Part shown: one piece after another, positions 1 through 5,403 of the stretch
How the letters are laid out: every line of letters begins with the position of its first letter
How positions within the stretch are numbered: the first letter of the stretch is position 1
Source of the DNA: an uncultured Clostridia bacterium
Lineage (GTDB): Bacteria > Bacillota > Clostridia > TANB77 > CAG-508
Direction: 5' to 3'
DNA length: 6,852 nt
NCBI GenBank assembly: GCA_934153805.1
Contig: CAKPFO010000060.1
Location: 1 to 6,852 of the forward strand
The notes under the pieces: model-generated
What the model saw: only the letters and a program-made list of their open reading frames with translations
Database searches by the model: none
What the model was told of the DNA's origin: nothing
Program-made: the position numbers and the translations under genes

Positions 1-2
1 TA

Positions 3-64
3 TTGCTTTTAACTTGTCGTTTCTCTTACAACTTGCATTTACTTTACAGAATTGCATTTAACTT
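3..64. repeat. Three imperfect copies of a 12-13 bp repeat
   Basis: On the minus strand the sequence AAGTTAAATGCAA (52-64) recurs as AAGTAAATGCAA (33-44, one base shorter) and AAGTTAAAAGCAA (3-15, one change). Start-to-start spacings are 30 and 19 bases, so this is not a regular tandem array. The stretch lies downstream of the DUF378 terminator and runs to the window edge, so it could belong to the next locus. No function can be assigned, and AT-rich composition makes chance similarity possible. Confidence 0.4.
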
Positions 65-82
65 TTCACTTGACGAATAAAT

Positions 83-129
83 AGAAAAAAAATAAACTAT
101 AGACTTATTTTATAATAATCTATAGTTTA
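83..129 (-). terminator. Intrinsic terminator of the DUF378 gene
   Basis: A perfect 11-bp inverted repeat (93-103 with 119-129, arm TAAACTATAGA) encloses a 15-base loop. On the minus strand it is followed directly by a run of eight T after two further T/A bases (92-83). It lies about 20 bases past the stop codon of the minus-strand gene at 149-340. The plus-strand side is also followed by a T-rich stretch (131-140), so it may act in both directions. Confidence 0.75.
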
Positions 130-148
130 CTTTTTATTTTCACAATTT

Positions 149-340
149 TTATTTGTTATCAAATAGTAGCTTTATACTCCATAGTCCTGCTATTCCTACT
201 AAAGTATATATAATACGTGAAATTGCGCTCATTGCTCCAAAAATAGTATCTACTAAATTAAAATTAAAAATTCCTATTAATCCCCAATTGATAGCACCTA
301 TTATAACTAAAATTAGTGCGATAGTGTCTATAACCTTCAT
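149..340 (-). CDS. DUF378 domain-containing small membrane protein
   Basis: This 63-residue protein matches the DUF378 family over its full length. It has two hydrophobic segments (about residues 5-27 and 40-60), the first containing GAINWGLIG at 15-23, a pattern typical of the family, and a short basic C-terminus. It should sit in the cytoplasmic membrane; the family's biochemical role is unknown to me. The start is supported by AAGGAGG at 349-355, eight bases upstream of the ATG. A terminator follows immediately (83-129), and a terminator for the upstream gene lies at 420-463, so it is probably transcribed alone. The length is normal for the family. Confidence 0.85.
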   Translation of the reverse strand: MKVIDTIALILVIIGAINWGLIGIFNFNLVDTIFGAMSAISRIIYTLVGIAGLWSIKLLFDNK

Positions 341-373
341 TGTAACTTCCTCCTTATTAATTTATCTATCTTA

Positions 374-403
374 TATTATTCGTATATTACTTATAATTAT
401 TCA
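374..403 (-). promoter_or_regulatory. Weak candidate promoter of the DUF378 gene, SigG-like
   Basis: On the minus strand TGAATA (398-403) is followed after 17 bases by AATAATA (374-380). The forespore SigG consensus as I recall it is TGAATA with 17-18 bases to CATACTA, so the -35 is exact and the -10 matches five of seven. The region is almost pure A+T, so chance matches are likely, and a SigA promoter using nearby TAATAT is equally possible. Confidence 0.2.
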
Positions 404-419
404 TATTTTCCTATTATGC

Positions 420-463
420 AAAAAAATTTTTATGCAGTTATTAACCACATAAAAATTTTTTTT
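420..463 (-). terminator. Terminator of the 204-residue hypothetical gene
   Basis: There is a perfect 15-bp inverted repeat, 420-434 (seven A, five T, ATG) with 448-462, around a 13-base loop. It starts five bases after the stop codon of the gene at 468-1082. On the minus strand the 3' arm ends in seven T. The A- and T-runs on both sides mean it could also stop plus-strand transcription. It separates the hypothetical gene from the DUF378 gene. Confidence 0.75.
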
Positions 464-467
464 AGCT

Positions 468-1082
468 TTACAGCTTTGACAAAGCTACATATTCGCCCCT
501 ATTTTTATCATTCAGTAAAATATACGTTTCTAGACCATTATAAATTCTATAGTCACATTTCTTCTTTGTTTTATAAATTACATCATGATACTTGAGCACC
601 TTTGTTTTTTCATGTGCATAATATATTGGTAAACATTCATAATCATCTAACGTTACCTTTATTAAATACACATTTCCCAAATAAGCACCATAATTTCGCT
701 TTTCATCAACTGGGCGTATTCGTCTTATTACTTCCACGTTGTCTCTCATACTGCTTGGAACAAAGATTTCATCATTAACATATTTTGTACCTCGTATTAA
801 GGCATATAATACGTTTGTATCTGTAGTGTCATCAGAGCAAATCTGATACTCATTTTCTCCTGTTTTTTCAATTTTTGCATTTAAACCAAATCCTCTGTAA
901 AAACATTTCATGTCTTCTGGTTTCGCTCCACAAAAGGTAAACTCTATACACTCTTCTTCTGTTTCATTCCCTTTTCTAGATAAAAAATTGTAGATTGTTA
1001 ACTTCAATCTATCTGGTTCCAAGAAATTCAATTCATAAGTTTCTGACCGTTTGCACACCTCTGGATTAATAAAAAACATCAT
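468..1082 (-). CDS. Hypothetical protein, 204 residues, cysteine-rich, soluble
   Basis: I do not recognise this protein. It is an intact frame of 204 residues with no signal peptide and no membrane segment, so it is probably cytoplasmic. It is mixed in charge and rich in Tyr, Lys and Glu, with seven cysteines (10, 45, 51, 60, 82, 150, 176); the 45/51/60 group is loosely reminiscent of a metal or redox site but matches no motif I know. The first of two adjacent ATG codons (1080-1082) is preferred because AGGAGG at 1092-1097 lies nine bases upstream of it and twelve from the second. It has its own SigA-type promoter (1153-1181) and a strong terminator (420-463), so it can be a single-gene unit. 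Read-through from sigK upstream is possible because no terminator is visible between them. Confidence 0.8.
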   Translation of the reverse strand: MMFFINPEVCKRSETYELNFLEPDRLKLTIYNFLSRKGNETEEECIEFTFCGAKPEDMKCFYRGFGLNAKIEKTGENEYQICSDDTTDTNVLYALIRGTKYVNDEIFVPSSMRDNVEVIRRIRPVDEKRNYGAYLGNVYLIKVTLDDYECLPIYYAHEKTKVLKYHDVIYKTKKKCDYRIYNGLETYILLNDKNRGEYVALSKL

Positions 1083-1152
1083 AGTAACTTTCCTCCTAAA
1101 ATTTTAAGATTGTTTATTTTTACTTTTTACACTTAACAAAGCATATAGTCTT

Positions 1153-1181
1153 ATTATACCACTAATTGCTTAGTTTTACAA
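1153..1181 (-). promoter_or_regulatory. SigA-type promoter of the hypothetical gene, with a small palindrome in the spacer
   Basis: On the minus strand TTGTAA (1176-1181) is followed after exactly 17 bases by a perfect TATAAT (1153-1158). Transcription would start near 1146, about 64 bases before the ATG. The spacer contains the inverted repeat ACTAA-TTGC-TTAGT (1161-1174), which could be an operator or chance. The strong consensus suggests vegetative rather than sporulation-only expression. Confidence 0.65.
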
Positions 1182-1206
1182 TATTTTTGTAGTCATTTAC
1201 ATAATA

Positions 1207-1905
1207 TTATTCTTCAAATTCTTTTGCAAGCTTTCCTATTGCCTTAGTTTCTATCCTTGATACATACGAACGTGATATTCCCATCATTTCAGCTATTTGA
1301 CTTTGCGTTCTTGGTTTTTTCCCATCTAACCCAAATCTTAACTCTATTATTAGTTTTTCCCTACCTTTTAATACTTCTTTAATCTTTTCATACATTTTTT
1401 TAATTTTAATTTTTAAATCTACTTCCTCTTCTATGTTTCTTTCACTGTTTTCTAAAACATCTTGCAATGTTACAGTATTGTCATCCTTATCTTTTCCTAT
1501 TGGATCTTCTAAAGACACCTCTGCATTTATCTTCTTTGTAGTTCTAAAATACATTAGCACCTCATTTTCTATGCACCTAGAAACATATGTTGAAAGTTTT
1601 ACATTCTTTTCAGTTTTGAAACTATTTATCCCTTTTATTAAGCCTATTGTTCCAATAGATATTAAGTCATCTTGTTCTACCCCAGTTGTTACATATTTTT
1701 TACACACATGTGCTACTAATCTTAAGTTTCTTTCTATTAATATATTTCTTGCTTCTTCATCTCCATTTTCAAATCTTTCTAAATACATTTTTTCTTCTTC
1801 CGAACTTAATGGTTCTGGAAACAAACTGTTACTAGAAATATATCCAACTACAAATGTAGCTGTACTTAAAAAAGCCAAAAAACCTGATATTGAAAGGGCT
1901 AGCAT
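1207..1905 (-). CDS. sigK: RNA polymerase sporulation sigma factor SigK (pro-sigma-K)
   Basis: SigK directs late mother-cell transcription during sporulation (coat, mother-cell lysis). The 232-residue protein aligns along its length with the Bacillus subtilis sequence as I remember it. It has a hydrophobic pro-sequence (residues 1-21), then a PEPLSSEEEK segment (30-39). Sigma region 2 spans about 50-121, with RNLRLVAH at 59-66 and DLISIGTIGLIKG at 80-92. Region 4 spans about 175-230, with its helix-turn-helix at about 199-225 (SRSYVSRIE at 211-219). Gly21-Tyr22 sits where SpoIVFB cleaves the Bacillus protein, so activation by intramembrane proteolysis is likely. The start at 1905 is chosen over the longer frame to 1968 because GGAGGTG lies just upstream and the extra 21 residues have no family counterpart. 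The gene is intact, with no skin-type interruption. nagZ lies 76 bases upstream on the same strand with no clear terminator between them. Confidence 0.95.
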   Translation of the reverse strand: MLALSISGFLAFLSTATFVVGYISSNSLFPEPLSSEEEKMYLERFENGDEEARNILIERNLRLVAHVCKKYVTTGVEQDDLISIGTIGLIKGINSFKTEKNVKLSTYVSRCIENEVLMYFRTTKKINAEVSLEDPIGKDKDDNTVTLQDVLENSERNIEEEVDLKIKIKKMYEKIKEVLKGREKLIIELRFGLDGKKPRTQSQIAEMMGISRSYVSRIETKAIGKLAKEFEE

Positions 1906-1910
1906 AAATG

Positions 1911-1917
1911 CACCTCC
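1911..1917 (-). promoter_or_regulatory. Ribosome binding site that fixes the sigK start
   Basis: GGAGGTG on the minus strand lies five bases before the ATG at 1903-1905. The farther upstream ATG at 1966-1968 has no comparable site. This places the start directly before the hydrophobic pro-sequence, as in known pro-sigma-K proteins. Confidence 0.85.
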
Positions 1918-1938
1918 ATACTTTATACTCATATAAAA

Positions 1939-1946
1939 ATTATATG
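1939..1946 (-). promoter_or_regulatory. Candidate -10 element of a sigK promoter, SigE-like
   Basis: CATATAAT on the minus strand matches seven of eight positions of the SigE -10 consensus CATACAAT, and also contains a perfect SigA TATAAT. sigK is a known SigE target in Bacillus. No good -35 is found at the expected 14-15 base spacing; GTCATGCA occurs but 17 bases away. The start of transcription would be near 1932, giving a leader of about 27 bases. Confidence 0.3.
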
Positions 1947-1981
1947 TGTGTGAAATATAAAAGTGCATGACCTCTAAATTA

Positions 1982-3067
1982 TTATTTTAAAACTTTTTCA
2001 TTAAGCTTATTTATTTCATCATTTATGTTCTCTATTTTTGCTCCGTTTACCCTAGCATCAGTAATATTGTATTTTTCTTTTATTTTAAGTATTTTTTCCA
2101 CGCTATCTTCTATTTTGTCTATACTTATTTTACCATTTTCAATTTCTTTTTTTACTATGTTAATTATCTTTTTTATTTTGCCATAACTGTAGCCTGCTAA
2201 TATAATATTATCTCCAGCATTAATTGCACTGATAATTGTTTTTCTAAGCGAATAATGTAATCGTATTGCTAGCATCTTTATATCATCTGATATAATAAGA
2301 CCACCAAATTTATACTTATTTCTTAAATAATCCTGAATAATTGTTTTTGATAATGAAGCAGGGTATTTTTTATCCACATCCTCTAAAATTAAGTGTCCAA
2401 CCATTATTGTATCTGCTCCATTTTCTATAGCTATTTTAAATGGTTTTATATCTTCTTTTTCTAAAGTTTCAATTTTCTTTTTTATTACAGGTATTTGAAA
2501 ATGTGAATCTAACTTACTTGCTCCATGTCCTGGAAAATGTTTTACCACTGATATTACTTTTTGCTCTTGTAATTTTTTCATAACCTCTATTCCATATATA
2601 GAAACCTCATTTTCATCCTTCCCATAACTACGATTTCCTATTGCATCATCATCTTTATATCTTCCAATATCTAGCACAGGACTATAGTTCATGTTTATCC
2701 CTGTCTGTTTTAGCATTTTTCCTGTTACTGTTCCACTTTCTCCTACTATTTCTATATTTTTTGTTTCAGCAAAAGCTTTTGCATTTTTTATTCTAACTAT
2801 TTCCGGTGGCATTCTATATACTCTTCCACCTTCTTGGTCTATGCTTATAAAAAGTGGAACTTTATTATTCGAATTCGTCTGTTTAAGCTTATTTACCAAA
2901 TTTACCATTTCTTCGTAATTTTGGTAATTATCTTTATATAATATAAATCCACCTACCTTATATTTTTCAATCATCTCTATAGTTTTATTAGTTACTTTCT
3001 TTTCGTTAACACCTATAATCAGCATTTGTCCTATTTTTTCTTCTAATGTTAGTTCTTCCTTTTTCAT
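1982..3067 (-). CDS. nagZ: Beta-N-acetylglucosaminidase, glycoside hydrolase family 3 (NagZ type)
   Basis: Family members remove N-acetylglucosamine from muropeptides or other amino-sugar chains during wall recycling. The 361-residue protein has a single GH3 N-terminal barrel domain. DQEGGRV is at 77-83, GNRSYG at 144-149 and the family hallmark KHFPGHG at 176-182. Asp187-Ser188-His189 follow as the Asp/His dyad that serves as acid/base in NagZ enzymes. ISDDIKM at 259-265 holds the likely nucleophile, Asp261. The C-terminal about 60 residues are Lys/Ile-rich and helical. There is no signal peptide or lipobox, unlike the exported, two-domain Bacillus enzyme, so it should act in the cytoplasm on imported fragments. 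AAAGGA about 11 bases before the ATG is an acceptable ribosome site. The gene is divergent from popT; sigK follows on the same strand. Substrate choice is inferred from the motif, not shown. Confidence 0.9.
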   Translation of the reverse strand: MKKEELTLEEKIGQMLIIGVNEKKVTNKTIEMIEKYKVGGFILYKDNYQNYEEMVNLVNKLKQTNSNNKVPLFISIDQEGGRVYRMPPEIVRIKNAKAFAETKNIEIVGESGTVTGKMLKQTGINMNYSPVLDIGRYKDDDAIGNRSYGKDENEVSIYGIEVMKKLQEQKVISVVKHFPGHGASKLDSHFQIPVIKKKIETLEKEDIKPFKIAIENGADTIMVGHLILEDVDKKYPASLSKTIIQDYLRNKYKFGGLIISDDIKMLAIRLHYSLRKTIISAINAGDNIILAGYSYGKIKKIINIVKKEIENGKISIDKIEDSVEKILKIKEKYNITDARVNGAKIENINDEINKLNEKVLK

Positions 3068-3095
3068 ATATAATCGAATCCTTTCAACATTATCT

Positions 3096-3101
3096 ATTAT
3101 A
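3096..3101 (-). promoter_or_regulatory. Candidate -10 element of the nagZ promoter
   Basis: A perfect TATAAT on the minus strand lies about 29 bases before the nagZ ATG, leaving room for the ribosome site. The sequence 17 bases upstream (AATATG) is a poor -35, and the whole intergenic region is AT-rich, so the call is tentative. I found no convincing promoter for the divergent popT gene in the same 132-base gap. Confidence 0.35.
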
Positions 3102-3199
3102 CATATATTATTCTTTTACATATTCTATCACATCATTTTTTTATATACAACTACTCATAATATTTATTTTACTGAATATTTATACAAAAAGGAGGTTTT

Positions 3200-4000
3200 A
3201 TGAACTTTATACTTTCTATTTTTAAAGGTATTGCAATTGGAGCTGGTGCCATTTTGCCTGGAATAAGTAGTGGCGTCCTTTGTGTTATTTTTGGAATCTA
3301 TCAGAATTTAGTAGACAGTATTTTTAATCTATTCAAAGATTTCAAAAAGAATTTTCTTTTTCTGTTTCCTCTAGTATTAGGTTCTTTTATTGGAATTATT
3401 TTGTTTGGAAATATTTTAAAATATATATTTTTTACATTTAATACTATTGCTAGGTATATTTTTGCTGGTTTTATTTTAGGCTGTTTGCCTTCTTTATTTA
3501 AAGAAAGTAACTTTAATAAACATATTAATTTTTCAAGTATTATTCTTATTTTATCTAGCTTTTTATTAGGTATGCTCTTAATTCATTTTGAAAATTACAT
3601 TATTGCATACTCACTAGATGTAAACTTTCTGTACCTGTTTATTTGTGGTTTTCTTATGTCTATTGGAATAATTTTTCCAGGCATAAGCAGTACCGTTATT
3701 TTAATGTTTCTTGGTGTGTACTATATTTATTTGGAAGCTGTTTCTGTTATTAATTTAGCAATTCTTGTACCTATGGCTTTAGGAATCTTTGTAGGAGCGT
3801 TGTTTTTCTTGTTTATTATGCATTACCTACTTAATAACTTTTATATGCAAACTTTTTCTTGTATTATAGGTTTTGTGATAAGTTCTATCTTTGTATTACT
3901 GCCTACTGAATTTTCTGTTTTAGGAATCGCTACTTTTGTATTTTCTTTTTTTATTTCGGTATTATTCTTGCACGCAAAAAATAAATCATGCACAGTGTAG
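3200..4000 (+). CDS. popT: DUF368 polyprenyl-phosphate transporter (PopT family)
   Basis: DUF368 proteins (PopT) were identified as undecaprenyl-phosphate translocases that return the lipid carrier C55-P to the inner face of the membrane for reuse in peptidoglycan and other envelope synthesis. This 266-residue protein is very hydrophobic, with roughly eight membrane segments or re-entrant loops. Two internal repeats carry the family signature: residues 10-41 with LPGISSG (19-25) and 150-181 with FPGISST (159-165), each followed by a FG/LG-[IV]-Y pattern, offset by exactly 140 residues. The ATG at 3200 follows AAGGAGG closely (GGAGG 3191-3195, four-base gap). The stop codon lies in the loop of a terminator shared with the convergent trhP-like gene. 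Length is normal for the family. Substrate is inferred from family assignment. Confidence 0.9.
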   Translation: MNFILSIFKGIAIGAGAILPGISSGVLCVIFGIYQNLVDSIFNLFKDFKKNFLFLFPLVLGSFIGIILFGNILKYIFFTFNTIARYIFAGFILGCLPSLFKESNFNKHINFSSIILILSSFLLGMLLIHFENYIIAYSLDVNFLYLFICGFLMSIGIIFPGISSTVILMFLGVYYIYLEAVSVINLAILVPMALGIFVGALFFLFIMHYLLNNFYMQTFSCIIGFVISSIFVLLPTEFSVLGIATFVFSFFISVLFLHAKNKSCTV

Positions 4001-4035
4001 TAAACTGTACATGATTTATTTTTATTTATTTTTTT
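3977..4035. terminator. Bidirectional terminator between popT and the U32 gene
   Basis: A 20-position inverted repeat pairs 3977-3996 with 4004-4023 around a seven-base loop (3997-4003), with a single mismatch (3991/4009). On the plus strand it runs into a T-rich tail (4019-4035). On the minus strand the 3' arm ends in six T. The popT stop codon (3998-4000) lies in the loop, and the U32 gene's stop codon is only three bases beyond the right arm. One hairpin therefore serves both convergent genes. Confidence 0.85.
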
Positions 4036-5255
4036 CTTCTTAAAATCCATCCCTTTTGAACTTCAATTGGTAATCTCATTTTTACTTTTTGTTCTGCCTT
4101 TCCTGGATTTACAAAATCAATAGGTTCATCAGTTTCTATATCCCATAATTGCTCTATTTCGAATTTATATGGTTCTAACTCATTTGGTATTATTATCTCC
4201 AAAGTATCTCCTATTTTCAATTTATTTTTAATTTCTATAATAGCTTTATCTTCTTCAATATTTATTATTTTACCACCAAATTCATAATCTGAATTGTATT
4301 GTTTTCCTTCATACTCTTGAAAATCTTTATTGTTTCTATCGTTAAAATAGAATGTAGTTAAACCTCTTGTTTTTGTCTTTTCTAGTTCTTTTAGGTATTT
4401 TGTATAATCATAATTTTCAGAGTCATTTATATAGTCATCAATTGCATTTCTGTACACATTTACAACAGATGCTAAATAATATTCTGTTTTTAATCTTCCC
4501 TCTATTTTTAAACTATCTACACCCATTTCTACAATTTCAGGAATTTCCTTTATTAGACACATATCTTTTGAAGAAAATATGTAAGTACCCTTGTCATCAT
4601 GTTCTACTGGCATTAAATTTCCTGGTTTATTTGTTTCTTCTACATATACATTATATGCCCATCTACAGCTTTGTGCACAATCTCCAAGATTTGCACTTCT
4701 TCCAGCTAAAAAATCGCTTAAAAAACATCTTCCAGAATATCCAAAACATATAGCTCCATGTATAAACATTTCTACCTCTAAATCTTCTGGTTTATTTTTT
4801 ATCAATTCCTTAATTTGCTCTTTGTTCATTTCTCTTCCTAGAATAACACGTTTTGCTCCGTTATTATACCAAAACTTTGCGGCATGGTAACTTACAGTGT
4901 TTGCTTGAGTACTTATATGAATATCTACATCTGGAGCATATTCTTTTATAAGTTCTACTACTCCTCCATCTGCTACAATTATTCCGTCTACTTTTAAATC
5001 ATTTAACATTTTAGCTTGTTTTTTTATTTCTTCGTATGTGTCATCCCATGCATAAATATTTATTGCTGTATACACTTTTTTACCTATTGAATGTGCATAC
5101 TTTATAGTATTTGCTAAATCACTATCTTCCATTTCTGCTCTTGTTCTTAGAGATAAACTAGATGTTCCTGCATATACTGCATCTGCTCCATACATAAATG
5201 CAATTTTTGCTTTTTCAAAAGAACCTGCTGGCGCTAATAGTTCTGGTTTTTTCAT
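4026..5255 (-). CDS. trhP: U32 family protein, probable tRNA uridine-34 hydroxylation protein TrhP
   Basis: The protein is annotated historically as a collagenase-like peptidase of family U32. Its TrhP branch (E. coli YegQ, B. subtilis YrrN/YrrO) is needed for prephenate-dependent 5-hydroxylation of wobble uridine in tRNA. The 409 residues resemble E. coli YegQ throughout: PELLAPAG (4-11), YGADAVYAG (22-30), STQAN (115-119), FWYNNGAKRVILGRE (128-142), then the U32 signature with HGAIC (166-170), YSGRC (173-177), GDCAQSCRW (191-199) and SLKIEGR (248-254). A beta-rich C-terminal domain starts near 325. Cysteines 170, 177, 193, 197 and 233 could supply an iron-sulfur cluster as in other U32 proteins; which four do so is not settled. 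Length excludes the longer RlhA type. AAAGGAAG precedes the ATG at about 9-11 bases. It has its own promoter (5315-5343) and no visible partner genes. Confidence 0.88.
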   Translation of the reverse strand: MKKPELLAPAGSFEKAKIAFMYGADAVYAGTSSLSLRTRAEMEDSDLANTIKYAHSIGKKVYTAINIYAWDDTYEEIKKQAKMLNDLKVDGIIVADGGVVELIKEYAPDVDIHISTQANTVSYHAAKFWYNNGAKRVILGREMNKEQIKELIKNKPEDLEVEMFIHGAICFGYSGRCFLSDFLAGRSANLGDCAQSCRWAYNVYVEETNKPGNLMPVEHDDKGTYIFSSKDMCLIKEIPEIVEMGVDSLKIEGRLKTEYYLASVVNVYRNAIDDYINDSENYDYTKYLKELEKTKTRGLTTFYFNDRNNKDFQEYEGKQYNSDYEFGGKIINIEEDKAIIEIKNKLKIGDTLEIIIPNELEPYKFEIEQLWDIETDEPIDFVNPGKAEQKVKMRLPIEVQKGWILRRKK

Positions 5256-5314
5256 ATTTTATTACTTCCTTTCAAATGTACATGTTTACTTGTATTTCTT
5301 TGTTTTTCTTAAGT

Positions 5315-5343
5315 ATTATAGCATGGATTGGAGGAAAAGTAAA
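5315..5343 (-). promoter_or_regulatory. SigA-type promoter of the trhP-like gene
   Basis: On the minus strand TTTACT (5338-5343) is followed after 17 bases by a perfect TATAAT (5315-5320), preceded by TGC to give an extended -10 (TGCTATAAT). Transcription would begin near 5308, leaving a leader of about 53 bases before the ATG at 5255. It is one of the two best promoters in the window and makes the gene independent of the pilin-like gene upstream. Confidence 0.7.
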
Positions 5344-5362
5344 GGAAGTCATTTTGATTACA

Positions 5363-5400
5363 TTATATATAATTTTTTCAAACTTTTTATTTATATATAA
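5363..5400. repeat. Two copies of the palindrome TTATATATAA
   Basis: The self-complementary ten-mer occurs at 5363-5372 and 5391-5400, separated by 18 bases. They could pair into an all-A/T hairpin just after the stop codon of the pilin-like gene, but there is no T-run beyond the 3' arm on the minus strand, so this is at best a weak terminator. Chance is plausible in such AT-rich DNA. Confidence 0.35.
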
Positions 5401-5403
5401 CTA

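Noticed and set aside
69..77. Spo0A-box-like TGACGAA
   Set aside because: A single seven-base match differing from TGTCGAA, placed downstream of a terminator and not near any promoter in view.
153..452. 99-codon plus-strand open frame
   Set aside because: Overlaps the DUF378 gene in antisense and runs through its ribosome site and an adjacent terminator; Ile-rich and without any recognisable domain.
1433..1936. 167-codon plus-strand open frame
   Set aside because: Antisense to sigK, whose identity is certain; low-complexity Ser/Phe/Leu composition.
1906..1968. Longer N-terminus for sigK from the ATG at 1968
   Set aside because: The extra 21 residues have no counterpart in SigK proteins and the region contains the real ribosome site and a likely promoter element.
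3841..4050. 69-codon minus-strand open frame
   Set aside because: It starts beyond the terminator and runs antisense into popT; Lys/Asn/Thr content is the complement of popT membrane codons.
4367..4890. Two overlapping plus-strand open frames
   Set aside because: Both lie antisense within the TrhP-like gene, are rich in His, Leu and Cys from complementing its codons, and have no ribosome sites.
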